A stretch of DNA of 64,000 nucleotides from CAYNRA01 sp964399465 (GCA_964399465.1 CAYNRA010000002.1:21837-85836), one strand, 5' to 3'; positions 54,151 to 63,219 are shown, counted from the stretch's first letter. A program made the numbers and translations. The notes: a model not told the origin generated them from the letters alone.

Positions 54151-55390
54151 TTTCTACCAATGTAAACGAATAAATCAGAACCACACTAAAACAAACCAAA
54201 GGCACGAAAAACGAAAGCCGAATGTTTGTCAATAAATCGGATAATTGTCCTTGCAGACCCGTCATGACAGCCCCCCCAACAATCGCCATGACAAATCCTG
54301 CACTCGCTAATTTTGTGTTTGTCTCCACCTTAGCCATACCGAGACCATAAATAGTTGGAAACATCAAGGACATACAACCAGAGACACAAACCAGTGCCCA
54401 AACGCCCAATTCTCCCGAACAGAAAATGGCAAATCCTGTGAGTATAATAGCCTTAACAGCTGCCCACTTTAAAAGAAAAAGTGCTTCGTAGAAATTCATC
54501 AAATAAGTAAAAATCAAACGCGCGACCAAAAATAGACCCAACGAGGCTAAATAATAATTGGCTGCCTCTGCCTCATCTATCTTCAGTTCTTCCATTACAT
54601 ACCGAATAGTAAACGACCAGACCGTTATTTGTCCGCCTACATAAAAGAATTGAGTTAATACCGCTTTTCTATACGGTTTATGCAAAATCAACTGATAGAT
54701 ACCTGAGGCAATCGAATGTGAATCTTTGGTATCTGACACTTCGGGCATCGGCGTGTAAAAAATAAGTAACCAAATGATTATCAAGACAATAGCAACGCCA
54801 ACATAGGGAGTCATGACGGCTGCTAACTCGTCGGATTGCAATTGATGTAGCACTTCTTTGGACATTGTTTCACGTTGTTCTGCTGTGGCGGCATGTAATT
54901 CAGATAGAATCAAGAATTTACTCAAGGCTACGCCAATAATTGAACCAATGGGGTTAAAAGATTGAGCTAGATTGAGTCTTTTTACAGCTGTTTCACGACT
55001 TCCTAAGGTAAGAATAAACGGGTTCGTCGCGGTTTCTAAGATAGATAAACCACCTGCCAAGATGAATAATGCTCCCAGAAAATGGCTGTACACTTGTGTT
55101 TGACTTGCCGGATAAAAGAGAAGTGCGCCACCAATAAATAAGCCCAAACCCATCAAAATACTTGTCTTGTAACTAAACTTTTGTGCCAAAATAGAGGCTG
55201 GAATCGCCAAACAAAAGTAAGCTCCATAAAACGCATATTGGACAAAAGTAGTCTGAAAATCACCCATGCTCATAATACGTTTGAAAGCCGCAAGGAGCGT
55301 ATCCGTCATGTTATTTGCTAAGCCCCAAAATAAAAAAAGAGAGGTCAATAGAATAAAAATCCAACGTTGGTTCGTAGTGTTAGTATGCAT
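54143..55390 (-). CDS. FucP-like sugar MFS transporter
   Basis: The 415-residue protein has about 12 membrane helices and FucP family motifs. These are FLFWGLANNMTDTLLAAFKRIM, FVQYAFYGAYFCLAIPA, GGALLFYPAS, ETATNPFILTLG, RLNLAQSFNPIG, the C-terminal MFPTIYGLGMAKV and GAVMTGLQGQLSD. FucP relatives take up L-fucose or other monosaccharides by H+ symport. The exact sugar is not evident. It is divergent from glpK with 162 bp between them. Confidence 0.88.
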   Translation of the reverse strand: MHTNTTNQRWIFILLTSLFLFWGLANNMTDTLLAAFKRIMSMGDFQTTFVQYAFYGAYFCLAIPASILAQKFSYKTSILMGLGLFIGGALLFYPASQTQVYSHFLGALFILAGGLSILETATNPFILTLGSRETAVKRLNLAQSFNPIGSIIGVALSKFLILSELHAATAEQRETMSKEVLHQLQSDELAAVMTPYVGVAIVLIIIWLLIFYTPMPEVSDTKDSHSIASGIYQLILHKPYRKAVLTQFFYVGGQITVWSFTIRYVMEELKIDEAEAANYYLASLGLFLVARLIFTYLMNFYEALFLLKWAAVKAIILTGFAIFCSGELGVWALVCVSGCMSLMFPTIYGLGMAKVETNTKLASAGFVMAIVGGAVMTGLQGQLSDLLTNIRLSFFVPLVCFSVVLIYSFTLVEKK

Positions 55391-55552
55391 CGGGTTAAGG
55401 TAGATTAGGTTAAAAAAGAAACTACGAATTACTCATTTTTTATGATTTATTTCACTTTGTATCTTCATATATTTCTATTTTTTCTATGTATTCATCTATT
55501 TCTTTCCAATATTTACCGTCCTAATTATTGAATTTTTACCCGCTATTCATTT

Positions 55553-57049
55553 ATGAAATATATCGCATCTATAGATCAAGGAACAACAAGCACCCGTTGT
55601 ATTCTCTTTGATTATTCCGGAAAAATCATCTCTATTGACCAAAAAGAACACCAACAAATTTTCCCCAAAGCTGGCTGGGTGGAGCACAATCCCGAAGAAA
55701 TTTGGAAGAATACGCAAGAAGTTGTGGCGAGAGCTCGAATCAACAAAGAAATATCCGTCAAAGACATTGCTGCTTGCGGTATTACCAACCAACGTGAAAC
55801 GACTGTTTTATGGAATAAAAGAACCGGAAAACCCTACTACAACGCCATCGTTTGGCAAGATACACGCGTAGGAAAACGAGTTGAAGAACTAGAAAAAAGC
55901 CACGGCAGCCAATGGTTTCGCGAAAAAACAGGTCTTCCATTAGCTACCTATTTTAGTGGTTTAAAAATCCAATGGATTCTCGAAAACGTCCCTTCCGTTC
56001 AGGCAGATATTGAAAAAAATGAGGTTCTATTCGGAAATATGGATACGTTTATCGCTTGGCACTTGACGGGCGGGCCGCGTGGTGGTTTACATATTACGGA
56101 TGTCACGAATGCCTCGCGGACTCAATTGATGAACTTACATTCGCTTGCGTGGGACGAGATTATCTTGGATTTATTACAAATTCCCGCTTCTATTCTTCCA
56201 CAAATTGTGCCGAGCAGTCAAAAATACGGGCTCATTTCCTCTGAAATCATGGAGGGAGTTCCGCTTGCAGGTATTCTTGGTGACCAACAAGCGGCGCTCG
56301 TCGGGCAGACTTGCTTTACCCCAGGTGAAGCCAAAAATACATACGGAACAGGGTGTTTTATGCTCATGAATACGGGCACAAAATTGGTTCCTTCCACTCA
56401 CGGATTGCTCACTACAGTTGCGTATCAATTTGAGGGACAACCAACGCATTATGCACTCGAAGGCTCTGTGGCAATTGCGGGTGCACTGGTTCAGTGGTTG
56501 CGCGATAATTTGGGTATCATCCAACAAAGCCATGAAATACAGCCACTTGCTGAAACCGTCGAAGATAACGGAGGGGCTTATTTTGTTCCTGCTTTCTCTG
56601 GCTTATATGCACCTTATTGGGACAGTACAGCGCGTGGTGTCATGACAGGTTTGACGCGCTACGTGAACAAAGGACATTTGGCGCGCGCTATTTTGGAAGC
56701 AACTGCCTACCAGACACGCGATGTCTTGGAAGCAATGGAAAAAGATGCACAAATAGCTATAAAATCGTTGCGCGTGGACGGTGGAATGACGGTGAATGAC
56801 TTACTCATGCAATTTCAAGCCGATATGCTTGATGCGGAGGTAATCCGACCGATGATGATTGAAACAACGGCTCTGGGAGCTGCTTACGCCGCCGGTTTGG
56901 CTGTTGGCTACTGGAAAAGTCAAGAAGATTTGCTCGCAAATTGGGGAATTGATAAGACTTGGAAACCGAAGATGGCAGGAGCAACTCGTTCACAAAATTA
57001 CCACGGTTGGTTGAAGGCCATCGAAAGAGCAAAAAAATGGGAAGATTGA
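55553..57049 (+). CDS. glpK: Glycerol kinase
   Basis: The 498-residue FGGY kinase has the N-terminal DQGTTSTRCILFD, GWVEHNPEEIW, GITNQRETTVLWNKRTGKPYYNAIVWQDTR and GDQQAALVGQ. NTYGTGCFMLMNTG and GLYAPYWDSTARG follow, then the ATP-site VDGGMTVNDLLMQFQAD. It phosphorylates glycerol to glycerol-3-phosphate with ATP. A glpF facilitator and glpD are not present in the window, so it stands alone next to the FucP-type transporter. Confidence 0.97.
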   Translation: MKYIASIDQGTTSTRCILFDYSGKIISIDQKEHQQIFPKAGWVEHNPEEIWKNTQEVVARARINKEISVKDIAACGITNQRETTVLWNKRTGKPYYNAIVWQDTRVGKRVEELEKSHGSQWFREKTGLPLATYFSGLKIQWILENVPSVQADIEKNEVLFGNMDTFIAWHLTGGPRGGLHITDVTNASRTQLMNLHSLAWDEIILDLLQIPASILPQIVPSSQKYGLISSEIMEGVPLAGILGDQQAALVGQTCFTPGEAKNTYGTGCFMLMNTGTKLVPSTHGLLTTVAYQFEGQPTHYALEGSVAIAGALVQWLRDNLGIIQQSHEIQPLAETVEDNGGAYFVPAFSGLYAPYWDSTARGVMTGLTRYVNKGHLARAILEATAYQTRDVLEAMEKDAQIAIKSLRVDGGMTVNDLLMQFQADMLDAEVIRPMMIETTALGAAYAAGLAVGYWKSQEDLLANWGIDKTWKPKMAGATRSQNYHGWLKAIERAKKWED

Positions 57050-57591
57050 TGCATGTATCATGTATATAAAAATGCAGCAGAGAGTTTGTTCCAGTAAATC
57101 AACACTCTGCTGCATATAATTCGTCGTACTATATTGACAAAGCTAATTGCAGAAAATTTGACCTTTATTTTTACATCTGTTGGCATATTTTCGACTCAAA
57201 ATCGCCTAATGGATACGCACAACGGGTTAGACTTACTCACTTCTTTTTTAAGTTGAAAATAAACCAGCGCAGCAGCAATACTTATGTGTGTAATTGGAAT
57301 CTTATCATTTTCTATTGTTTGAGAAAAAGTATTCCTTTTGAAAAGCTGAAGACCACCCTCCATAAACCAATCAATGAGAACAATTAGCAAAAAAGTTGCT
57401 ATCGTGCGGAAGTAAAATTCCTTTTTTTGAAGATATGTATGATTCAGTATTAATTTAGCTCTAATGCAAAGTAATTTTTTTTGAAATATCAAGTGAACGT
57501 TCTTAAATATAGCTGGAAATTTTATTCGAATATTTTATTTATTTCGAATATTTCGAATAAATTTGTATTGAAATTTAAATCAAAAAAACGT
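57050..57591. other. AT-rich intergenic region before the toxin-antitoxin pair
   Basis: It contains a hairpin (arms 57072-57082 and 57105-57115, plus an inner extension after one mismatch) that may end glpK, and three operator-like repeats plus a promoter before the antitoxin gene. A minus-strand ORF of 98 codons at 57196-57492 has one or two hydrophobic segments but no recognisable domain, so I do not call it a gene. Confidence 0.5.
57525..57565 (+). promoter_or_regulatory. Antitoxin promoter with three TTCGAATA repeats
   Basis: Direct repeats TTCGAATA start at 57525, 57543 and 57552 (18 and 9 bp apart). Each contains the palindrome TTCGAA. The last repeat overlaps a perfect TAAATTTG -7 element at 57558-57565. 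This layout suits autorepression by the downstream HTH antitoxin and confirms that its start is the ATG at 57592, not further upstream. Confidence 0.65.
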
Positions 57592-58050
57592 ATGCAGTTA
57601 TTAGATGAAATCAGAAGACCTTCAAAACATGAACAAAAAATAGCCTATGCGTCTTTAAGTGCGTTATCTCTTGACAAAGAGCCAATATTTTCTGATAAGG
57701 CAAAAATTGAGATAGAAGAAAACAACAATAAAGTTGAAATTCCAATTAGTGCATTAAGATTACTTGGGGATATACTTAAAGCCATGAATCAAGGAAAAAT
57801 GGTTTCAATAGTTCCTGTGGAAACTGTAATAACAACTCAAAAAGCAGCTGAAATATTAGGTTGTTCAAGACCTTATTTAGTTAAATTATTGGAAGAGGGT
57901 AAAATTGCATTTACCAAAATAGGTAAACACAGAAGAATTTTACTTGAAGACATCTTGAATTATAAACAACTTATGAAAGAAGAACAAAAAAAGAACCTAA
58001 TTGCCATTATGAACTTTGATGAAGAAATAGGATTGTATGATTCAAACTAG
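57592..58050 (+). CDS. HTH (excisionase-type) antitoxin
   Basis: The 152-residue protein from the ATG at 57592 has an N-terminal helical region and a MerR/excisionase-like helix-turn-helix at about 81-125 (TTQKAAEILGCSRPYLVKLLEEGKIAFTKIGKHRRI). The C-terminal tail (EEQKKNLIAIMNFDEEIGLYDSN) is typical of toxin-binding antitoxin tails. Its last 14 bp overlap the start of the PIN toxin gene. Codon usage and base composition are more AT-rich than the surrounding genes, which fits acquisition by transfer. Confidence 0.82.
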   Translation: MQLLDEIRRPSKHEQKIAYASLSALSLDKEPIFSDKAKIEIEENNNKVEIPISALRLLGDILKAMNQGKMVSIVPVETVITTQKAAEILGCSRPYLVKLLEEGKIAFTKIGKHRRILLEDILNYKQLMKEEQKKNLIAIMNFDEEIGLYDSN

Positions 58051-58600
58051 TAAACTCAAAGTAGTTTTAGATACAAATGTTATTTATCCCATTGTAATAC
58101 GTGATATACTGTTCTGGTTCGCACACTATGAATTATATAGCCCCAAATGGAGTAATGATATCTTTGATGAGTGGAGGAATGTTATGGAAAGAAAAGGTAT
58201 TTCTAAAATAGATGCTACAACAAGAGTACATAAAGCTAATTTAGCTTTTCCAGATGCACTCGTTCATAATTATCAAGAAATAGTAAGAGGTTTAAACTTA
58301 CCTGACCCTAAAGATTGTCATGTTTTAGCTGCTGCCATTAAAATAAACGCTGCTATCATTGTTACAAATAATTTAAAAGATTTTCCTGAACATTATCTTA
58401 AAACCTTTGGTATAAAAGTGAAATCAGCTGATGAATTTCTTACGGACATTATTGACTTAAATCGTGAAGAAGCACTAATGGCATTTCGAGAAATGGTTAC
58501 TTATAAAAAAAAACCAGAATTGAGTGAATTTCAGGTTATAGAATTACTTCGTAAAGGTGGGCTAAATAATACCGCTGACTACTTACATACGTTGCTATAA
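58037..58600 (+). CDS. PIN-domain toxin (VapC-like RNase)
   Basis: The 187-residue protein has the acidic PIN active site: D12 in VLDTNV, E45 in FDEWRN, D93 in DPKDCHVLAAA and D115 in TNNLKDF. It belongs to the PIN_3 group, longer than typical VapC by about 50 residues, with a C-terminal helical extension (ALMAFREMVTYKKKPELSEFQVIELL). PIN toxins cleave RNA and are held inactive by the co-encoded antitoxin. Translation is coupled to the antitoxin by a 14-bp overlap. Confidence 0.87.
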   Translation: MIQTSKLKVVLDTNVIYPIVIRDILFWFAHYELYSPKWSNDIFDEWRNVMERKGISKIDATTRVHKANLAFPDALVHNYQEIVRGLNLPDPKDCHVLAAAIKINAAIIVTNNLKDFPEHYLKTFGIKVKSADEFLTDIIDLNREEALMAFREMVTYKKKPELSEFQVIELLRKGGLNNTADYLHTLL

Positions 58601-59081
58601 ACCACTCTTTATTTAGTCACTAATTGCTTAAAGCCACAAATACTAATTCTCAAAATAACTTATAAATTGATATGCATTTGTAATGAATTACATTGTTGAA
58701 CAATTTGTTAAAGTGTAGTATTTGTGCCAATAATTATACTTTCTTCGATATTTTGCCTAAAATTTATACTAATCTCTCCCTATAAATTCCATCCACTATT
58801 GTAAAATTTAGATTTTAGGACGTCTATTAATGCCCTGTTTTTTTAAGTTAATTTTTAAACACATAGCCTCCTCCATTCCTATTCCTCCAAAAAAATCAAT
58901 TCACCAAGCTCCATTATTAATATCCTAAAACCAAAGTCAGAAAATCGATTATTGACATACTCCTATCTATGTTTCGTAACATACAAATCACTCCTCAAAA
59001 AAGCTTTCAGCACAAAAGCGCCATCCCTTTTTAGGATGACGCTTTCACTCATTTAATGACTATTTTGTTCAGCGAAACACC
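58601..59081. other. 481-bp AT-rich intergenic region
   Basis: No ORF with coding character. It holds an inverted pair (CACAAATACT at 58635-58644 and its complement at 58717-58726), and the pepA terminator near 59017-59047. It may be the flank of the acquired toxin-antitoxin segment. Confidence 0.5.
59017..59047 (-). terminator. Terminator of the permease-epimerase-pepA operon
   Basis: Twelve-bp arms 59017-59028 and 59036-59047 with one mismatch. On the minus strand a TTTTG run and then a T-rich tract follow. It lies 35 bp beyond the pepA stop codon. Confidence 0.7.
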
Positions 59082-60536
59082 TCACAAAACCCCTGCCTGG
59101 TTTTCGATATACGCAGAAAGCAAGCGAATGCCGTATGCTGTTGCAGACTTCATTTTTCCGTAGGGTGAGTCACCAAAAGCTACTCCTGCGATGTCTAAAT
59201 GTACCCAAGCCGGATGTTTTTCCGTGAATACCTCCAAAAATTTAGCTGCTGTGATTGCTCCGGCAATCGGCGCAGACGAGAGGTTTTTAATATCTGCTAC
59301 GTCTGAATCCATCATCGGGGCATATTCATCCCACAAAGGCAAACGCCATACTTTTTCACCTGTTTGCATTCCAAATTCAGTTAAGGAAGCCGCCATTGCA
59401 TCGTTTGAAGTCAACATAGCCGCAGCAGCATAACCCAAAGCCATGATACAATTACCCGTCAGAGTTGCCAAATCAATCAAAATATCCGGTTGGAAGGTAC
59501 GGTTCAGATAAGTTAATCCATCTGCTAAAATCAAACGTCCTTCGGCATCTGTATTAATCACTTCTATGGTTTTACCTGAAAAAGAAGAGATAACATCACC
59601 AGGTTTCAATGCCAGTCCATCGACACAATTCTCTGTAACAGGAATTGCCGCAACGAGGTGAATCGGCACGTGGCGTTTCGCCATCAACTCGACAGTTCCC
59701 AGAACAGCCGCCGCTCCTCCCATATCTGACTTCATGTAGTTCATGTTGTCTCCTGGTTTGAGCGAAACTCCACCTGTATCAAACGTTACGCCTTTTCCGA
59801 CTAGACCTATCGTTGGTTTATTTGCTTGTTTCTCTCCGTATTCGAGGACGATAAACAAAGGCGGATGTGCGACACTTCCTTTCCCTACTGCCAAAAGAGC
59901 ATGTAAGCCGAGCGTTTCACAAGCAGCTGCGTCCAAAACTGTTGCTTTGTACTTGTATTTTTCAGCACTAGCAAGCGCCCAATTCGCTAATTTATCTGGC
60001 GTTTTGTGATTTGCCGGAGCATCCACCAAACGCAGCATTTCAAGTTGTGTCTCTGCCGTTTCAAATCCGCGTTTCATCTGTTTTTCCACAACATCTCCTT
60101 CTTTTTCCGTGATGAACTCAACCATGGGATTTACATAAAATCCAGCCGCTGCCAAGGTATCTGTTTTGTACAAACCAATGCGGTATTGCCCCAGACAAAT
60201 ACCGGTAGCCAAAGCTTCTATTTGTTCGCCTAGATAACAAATTTGAACAGATTGATTTAATTTTTGATGAAATTTGAAGAAAAAGTGCCGCGCTACTTGT
60301 AGCACGCGAAGAGACGTTGGGTTTTCGCCTAATCCAACCAAATAGACTTTTTTACCTTGAATAAATACCGGAAGAACTTCATCGGTTTGTCCTTTGAACT
60401 CTCGTTCCAATGTTGCAAAATCCAACGGGAAGGCAGTTGCTATTTTAGCTAGTTCGGCTGAAAGTGTGCTGGCTGAAAGAAAATATATATCTGCAATTCC
60501 TGTGAAAGAATCTGTGTTCTGACAACTCCATTTCAT
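59082..60536 (-). CDS. pepA: Leucyl aminopeptidase (M17)
   Basis: The 484-residue cytosolic enzyme has the M17 catalytic core: VGKGVTFDTGGVSLKPGDNMNYMKSDMGGAAAVLG and the signature NTDAEGRLILADGL, which supply the two-metal ligands and catalytic Lys. The N-terminal domain is poorly conserved, as is usual. It releases N-terminal residues from peptides. It is the last gene of a minus-strand unit with the amino-acid permease and dipeptide epimerase, so its role is probably peptide catabolism. Confidence 0.95.
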   Translation of the reverse strand: MKWSCQNTDSFTGIADIYFLSASTLSAELAKIATAFPLDFATLEREFKGQTDEVLPVFIQGKKVYLVGLGENPTSLRVLQVARHFFFKFHQKLNQSVQICYLGEQIEALATGICLGQYRIGLYKTDTLAAAGFYVNPMVEFITEKEGDVVEKQMKRGFETAETQLEMLRLVDAPANHKTPDKLANWALASAEKYKYKATVLDAAACETLGLHALLAVGKGSVAHPPLFIVLEYGEKQANKPTIGLVGKGVTFDTGGVSLKPGDNMNYMKSDMGGAAAVLGTVELMAKRHVPIHLVAAIPVTENCVDGLALKPGDVISSFSGKTIEVINTDAEGRLILADGLTYLNRTFQPDILIDLATLTGNCIMALGYAAAAMLTSNDAMAASLTEFGMQTGEKVWRLPLWDEYAPMMDSDVADIKNLSSAPIAGAITAAKFLEVFTEKHPAWVHLDIAGVAFGDSPYGKMKSATAYGIRLLSAYIENQAGVL

Positions 60537-60624
60537 ATTTTTTGTATCTGATTGATGCGTGAATAATTTAACTTTTCTCTGATTTTAAAGAACATGTTTT
60601 GGGGTATGAATGATTTCAAAATAT

Positions 60625-61603
60625 TCATACTCCCTCTAAATCAGGGAGTATAGCTCCAATCCCGGGTCTTTCTGGAAAAATCACGGCTCCTTTTTCGACA
60701 CGAACACCCGATGCAGGGTCATTGGCGATGAGCAAAGCGCCATCCATATCTACATAATCTAAGAGGGGCAATAGTTGCGCAATAGCCGAAATACCTACGC
60801 TGCTTTCTGTCATGCAGCCGCACATGGTTTTCATTCCAAAGTCTTTTGCTTGGGCTATCATACGCCGTGCAGGAGTGAGTCCACCACATTTGGCTAATTT
60901 GATATTTACGCCATGGAATTTCCCGACGCAAGCCAAAACATCTTGTTCCTGAATACAACTTTCGTCTGCAATAACGGGCAAAACAGACTTGGCAAAGACC
61001 TCCTCCATTTCTGCCATTTGGTTTGCAGGCAAGGGTTGTTCGATGAACTCAACACCCAATTTTTTTAATTCAGGTGCATATTCTATGGTTTGTTCGACAG
61101 TCCAGGAACAGTTGGCATCTACCCGAAAAACTGCATTGGAGTGCTTTCGGAGTGCTTCGACAATCGCTAAATCGTTTTCTGTACCCAATTTTATCTTATA
61201 AATAGGAAAATCAACCTCTTTCATTTTTTGTACCATTTGGTCGATTTCATCAATCCCGATGGTATAATTAGACAGCGGAACAGTATCTAGGCTCAATCCC
61301 CAGGACGCATATAACGGTTTGCCTTGTTTTTGAGCGAATAAATCATGTGCTGCAATGTCTAAGGCACATTGTGCAAAGCGATTTTCGTGCAAGAAAAGAT
61401 CTAATTGCTGCCAAAGGTCTTCGGGCGACGTCCAAACTGCTGTTTCGATACGTTCGCGGTGCATTTCGAGTCGCCTCTCCGACACCCTCCAGCCCATCTG
61501 CTTGCAGCCGAACAAAAAAAGTATCTATACTAGACCGCGAACCGTGTGCAATCCGAAAAACAAAGGAATTATGGAGACGATAAATATGGGTTTTTAAGCG
61601 CAT
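60625..61603 (-). pseudogene. Dipeptide epimerase (enolase superfamily), frameshifted
   Basis: Two overlapping frames together make one L-Ala-D/L-Glu-type epimerase of about 326 residues. The 5' part from 61603 encodes MRLKTHIYRLHNSFVFRIAHGS...TFFVRLQADGLEGVGEA. The reading must then shift between about 61445 and 61500 to join IETAVWTSPEDLWQQL in the other frame, and 979 nt is one over a multiple of three. The catalytic part is intact: YKIKLG with the K-x-K pair, RVDANCSW, IEQPLP, VIADESCI and NIKLAKCGG. The family epimerises dipeptides from murein turnover. Either a real single-base indel or a sequencing error. Confidence 0.85.
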
Positions 61604-61615
61604 TATTTTCTCCGT

Positions 61616-62953
61616 TTAGGCAGGTTGTTCATTCAGTTTTTTTACTCCTTTATACAAAGGATAACTTATCACCAAGAAAATCAACGCATATTGGCTGCTC
61701 TTTAGGTCATTATATACGGCGCCTATTAGAAATAAAATAGACACGATCAGAAGAAACCAAGGAACAAACGGATACCCCCAAACTTTGTATGGACGAGGAA
61801 GTTCAGGTTCTTTTTTTCGAAGCATTAACAAAGAAGCAAACCCTGCGGCATAGCTCATTACAAAGAAAAATGTGGCGATGTCAGACAAAATCCCACAGGT
61901 ATCTTTGCCACTCAAAATAAGCAAAACAGAACCCGCCGTAGTAAGTGGCATGGCTACTGATGGTGTACCTCCTGCATTGACGCGTTGGGCTTTGTTCCAG
62001 AAAAGTCCATCACGGCTCATCGAGTAAATAACACGGGGAGCAAACATGACTTGGGCGTTTACGATTCCGAAAATCGAAAGCATTAAGAAAAGCGTAACGA
62101 CTTTGGAGGCCTGGTCTCCAAAAATGAGTAAAATAGCATCTGATGCAGCTAATTTCGAGTTTGCCAAAACATCCATGGGCAAGACATATAAAATGGCGGC
62201 ATTGACTAATAGATAAATCAAGACGATGAGCACTAATCCACCAATCATAGATTTCGGTAAATTTTTAGCGGGGTCTGTATTTTCTTCGGCAAAATAGGCT
62301 GCTGTGTGCCAACCGTCGAATGTATAAAAAATTGCTTGAAGAGCTGTAATAACACCTACCAGAAGAGCAGGACGGAGAACAGTTTCTGTCGTGGTTGTCA
62401 GACTTGACGCTTGGATAGAACCACCATACGTAAAACAGATACCGACAAAAAGCAGAAGTCCAACCGCTTTTAGAAAAGACAGAATTTCTTGGGAGCGGCC
62501 ACCGGATTTCGTACCAAACCAGTGAAAGACGGTCAGGGCAAGGAGAACGGCAATCGCAATATATTGAATGAAGGGTTCGGTAGAAGGAAATAGAAGCGCG
62601 AGATATTCACTCATGGTATAAGCGCCAAAACCCAATGCTGCGACCGTTCCAAACCAACTAGTAAAACCAGTGATAAAACCAAAATAATCACCAAAAGCCC
62701 GGCGAGCATAGATATACCAAGCGCCTGCTTTGGGCATCGCAATACCGAGTTCTAAGGCACATAATACGCCTAAAAAGGCATATAAACTAACACTTAGCCA
62801 GACAAGCATAATGAGCCATGGGTCGCCAAGTTGTGCTGCGATGGGACCTGGTTTGCGTAAAATTCCCGTTCCGATGGTTCCACCGATAGTGACGGCGATA
62901 CCAAAGCTGACACCGAGAAGTTTGAGTAGTTGATTGTCGTTTTTTGTGCTCAT
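61616..62953 (-). CDS. APC superfamily amino-acid permease
   Basis: The 445-residue protein from the ATG at 62953 begins MSTKNDNQLLKLLGVSFGIAVTIGGTIGTGI, the APC helix 1 motif. An in-frame extension of 80 codons reads through the leader region and is not protein-like. About 12 membrane helices follow, with YIYARRAFGDYFGFITGFTSW, FYTFDGWHTAAYFAEENTDPAKNLPKSMIGG and APRVIYSMSRDGLF. It belongs to the LAT/amino-acid-antiporter-like group (relatives include YfnA-type and L-type transporters). Gene order permease-epimerase-aminopeptidase suggests uptake or exchange of amino acids or small peptides. A leader with an attenuator precedes it. Confidence 0.9.
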   Translation of the reverse strand: MSTKNDNQLLKLLGVSFGIAVTIGGTIGTGILRKPGPIAAQLGDPWLIMLVWLSVSLYAFLGVLCALELGIAMPKAGAWYIYARRAFGDYFGFITGFTSWFGTVAALGFGAYTMSEYLALLFPSTEPFIQYIAIAVLLALTVFHWFGTKSGGRSQEILSFLKAVGLLLFVGICFTYGGSIQASSLTTTTETVLRPALLVGVITALQAIFYTFDGWHTAAYFAEENTDPAKNLPKSMIGGLVLIVLIYLLVNAAILYVLPMDVLANSKLAASDAILLIFGDQASKVVTLFLMLSIFGIVNAQVMFAPRVIYSMSRDGLFWNKAQRVNAGGTPSVAMPLTTAGSVLLILSGKDTCGILSDIATFFFVMSYAAGFASLLMLRKKEPELPRPYKVWGYPFVPWFLLIVSILFLIGAVYNDLKSSQYALIFLVISYPLYKGVKKLNEQPA

Positions 62954-63057
62954 GCGTACAGAGTAAGGTTGATTTTTGGTTTTTAGGATAAAGCAAAAAT
63001 AACCAACCAAGCGGTTATATCTACTATTTGATGCATTTTTTCGTATATTATCATAGC

Positions 63058-63114
63058 TTAGAAAGTATAAAATAAAAAAGCTCCAACAAAAAATGCTGGA
63101 GCCCTCTGATTCAT
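63058..63114 (-). CDS. Predicted leader peptide MNQRAPAFFVGAFLFYTF
   Basis: An 18-codon ORF lies on the predicted permease transcript, starting about 18 nt after the predicted transcription start and ending 105 nt before the permease ATG. It carries five Phe, one Tyr and three Ala. A terminator hairpin occupies its codons 5-12, and the U-run falls in codons 13-14, so a translating ribosome would melt the terminator. It is too short for standard gene finders. The call is a prediction from layout; Phe richness partly follows from the T-rich sequence. Confidence 0.5.
   Translation of the reverse strand: MNQRAPAFFVGAFLFYTF
63074..63102 (-). terminator. Attenuator hairpin in the permease leader
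   Basis: On the minus strand the stem pairs 63102-63095 with 63087-63080 over eight bp (one G-U) with a 7-nt loop, followed by six T. No minus-strand gene ends here. It lies between the predicted promoter and the permease start, so it should act as an attenuator. Confidence 0.65.
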
Positions 63115-63136
63115 TATAGGTTATTAAGTATCTCGA

Positions 63137-63216
63137 TGCAAATCTATGCAATATTGTTTTAAATTTGCAATAATAAACAGCAAATATTTGCACAAATTTG
63201 CAAAATATATCGCAAA
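63137..63216. promoter_or_regulatory. DeoR-type operator array
   Basis: TTTGCA or its complement occurs at 63137-63142, 63164-63169, 63187-63192 and 63197-63202, with near matches at 63179-63184 and 63211-63216. GCAAATATTTGC at 63180-63191 is a perfect 12-bp palindrome. The array spans the gap between the divergent permease operon and the DeoR-family gene and overlaps the permease promoter. Confidence 0.6.
63139..63170 (-). promoter_or_regulatory. Predicted promoter of the permease-epimerase-pepA operon
   Basis: On the minus strand TTG (63170-63168) and a perfect TAGATTTG (63146-63139) are 21 bp apart, the same spacing as the susC promoter. The start would be near 63132. Confidence 0.65.
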
Positions 63217-63219
63217 AAT

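Noticed and set aside
57196..57492. 98-codon minus-strand ORF as a transposase remnant or membrane protein
   Set aside because: It has hydrophobic stretches but no recognisable domain, overlaps the region upstream of the antitoxin promoter, and has the composition of random AT-rich sequence.
58601..59081. CRISPR or small RNA gene in the AT-rich gap
   Set aside because: There are no regularly spaced repeats and no promoter-terminator pair on one strand that would define a transcript.
62954..63193. 80-residue N-terminal extension of the amino-acid permease
   Set aside because: It would span the predicted promoter and attenuator and precede the canonical APC helix 1 motif.
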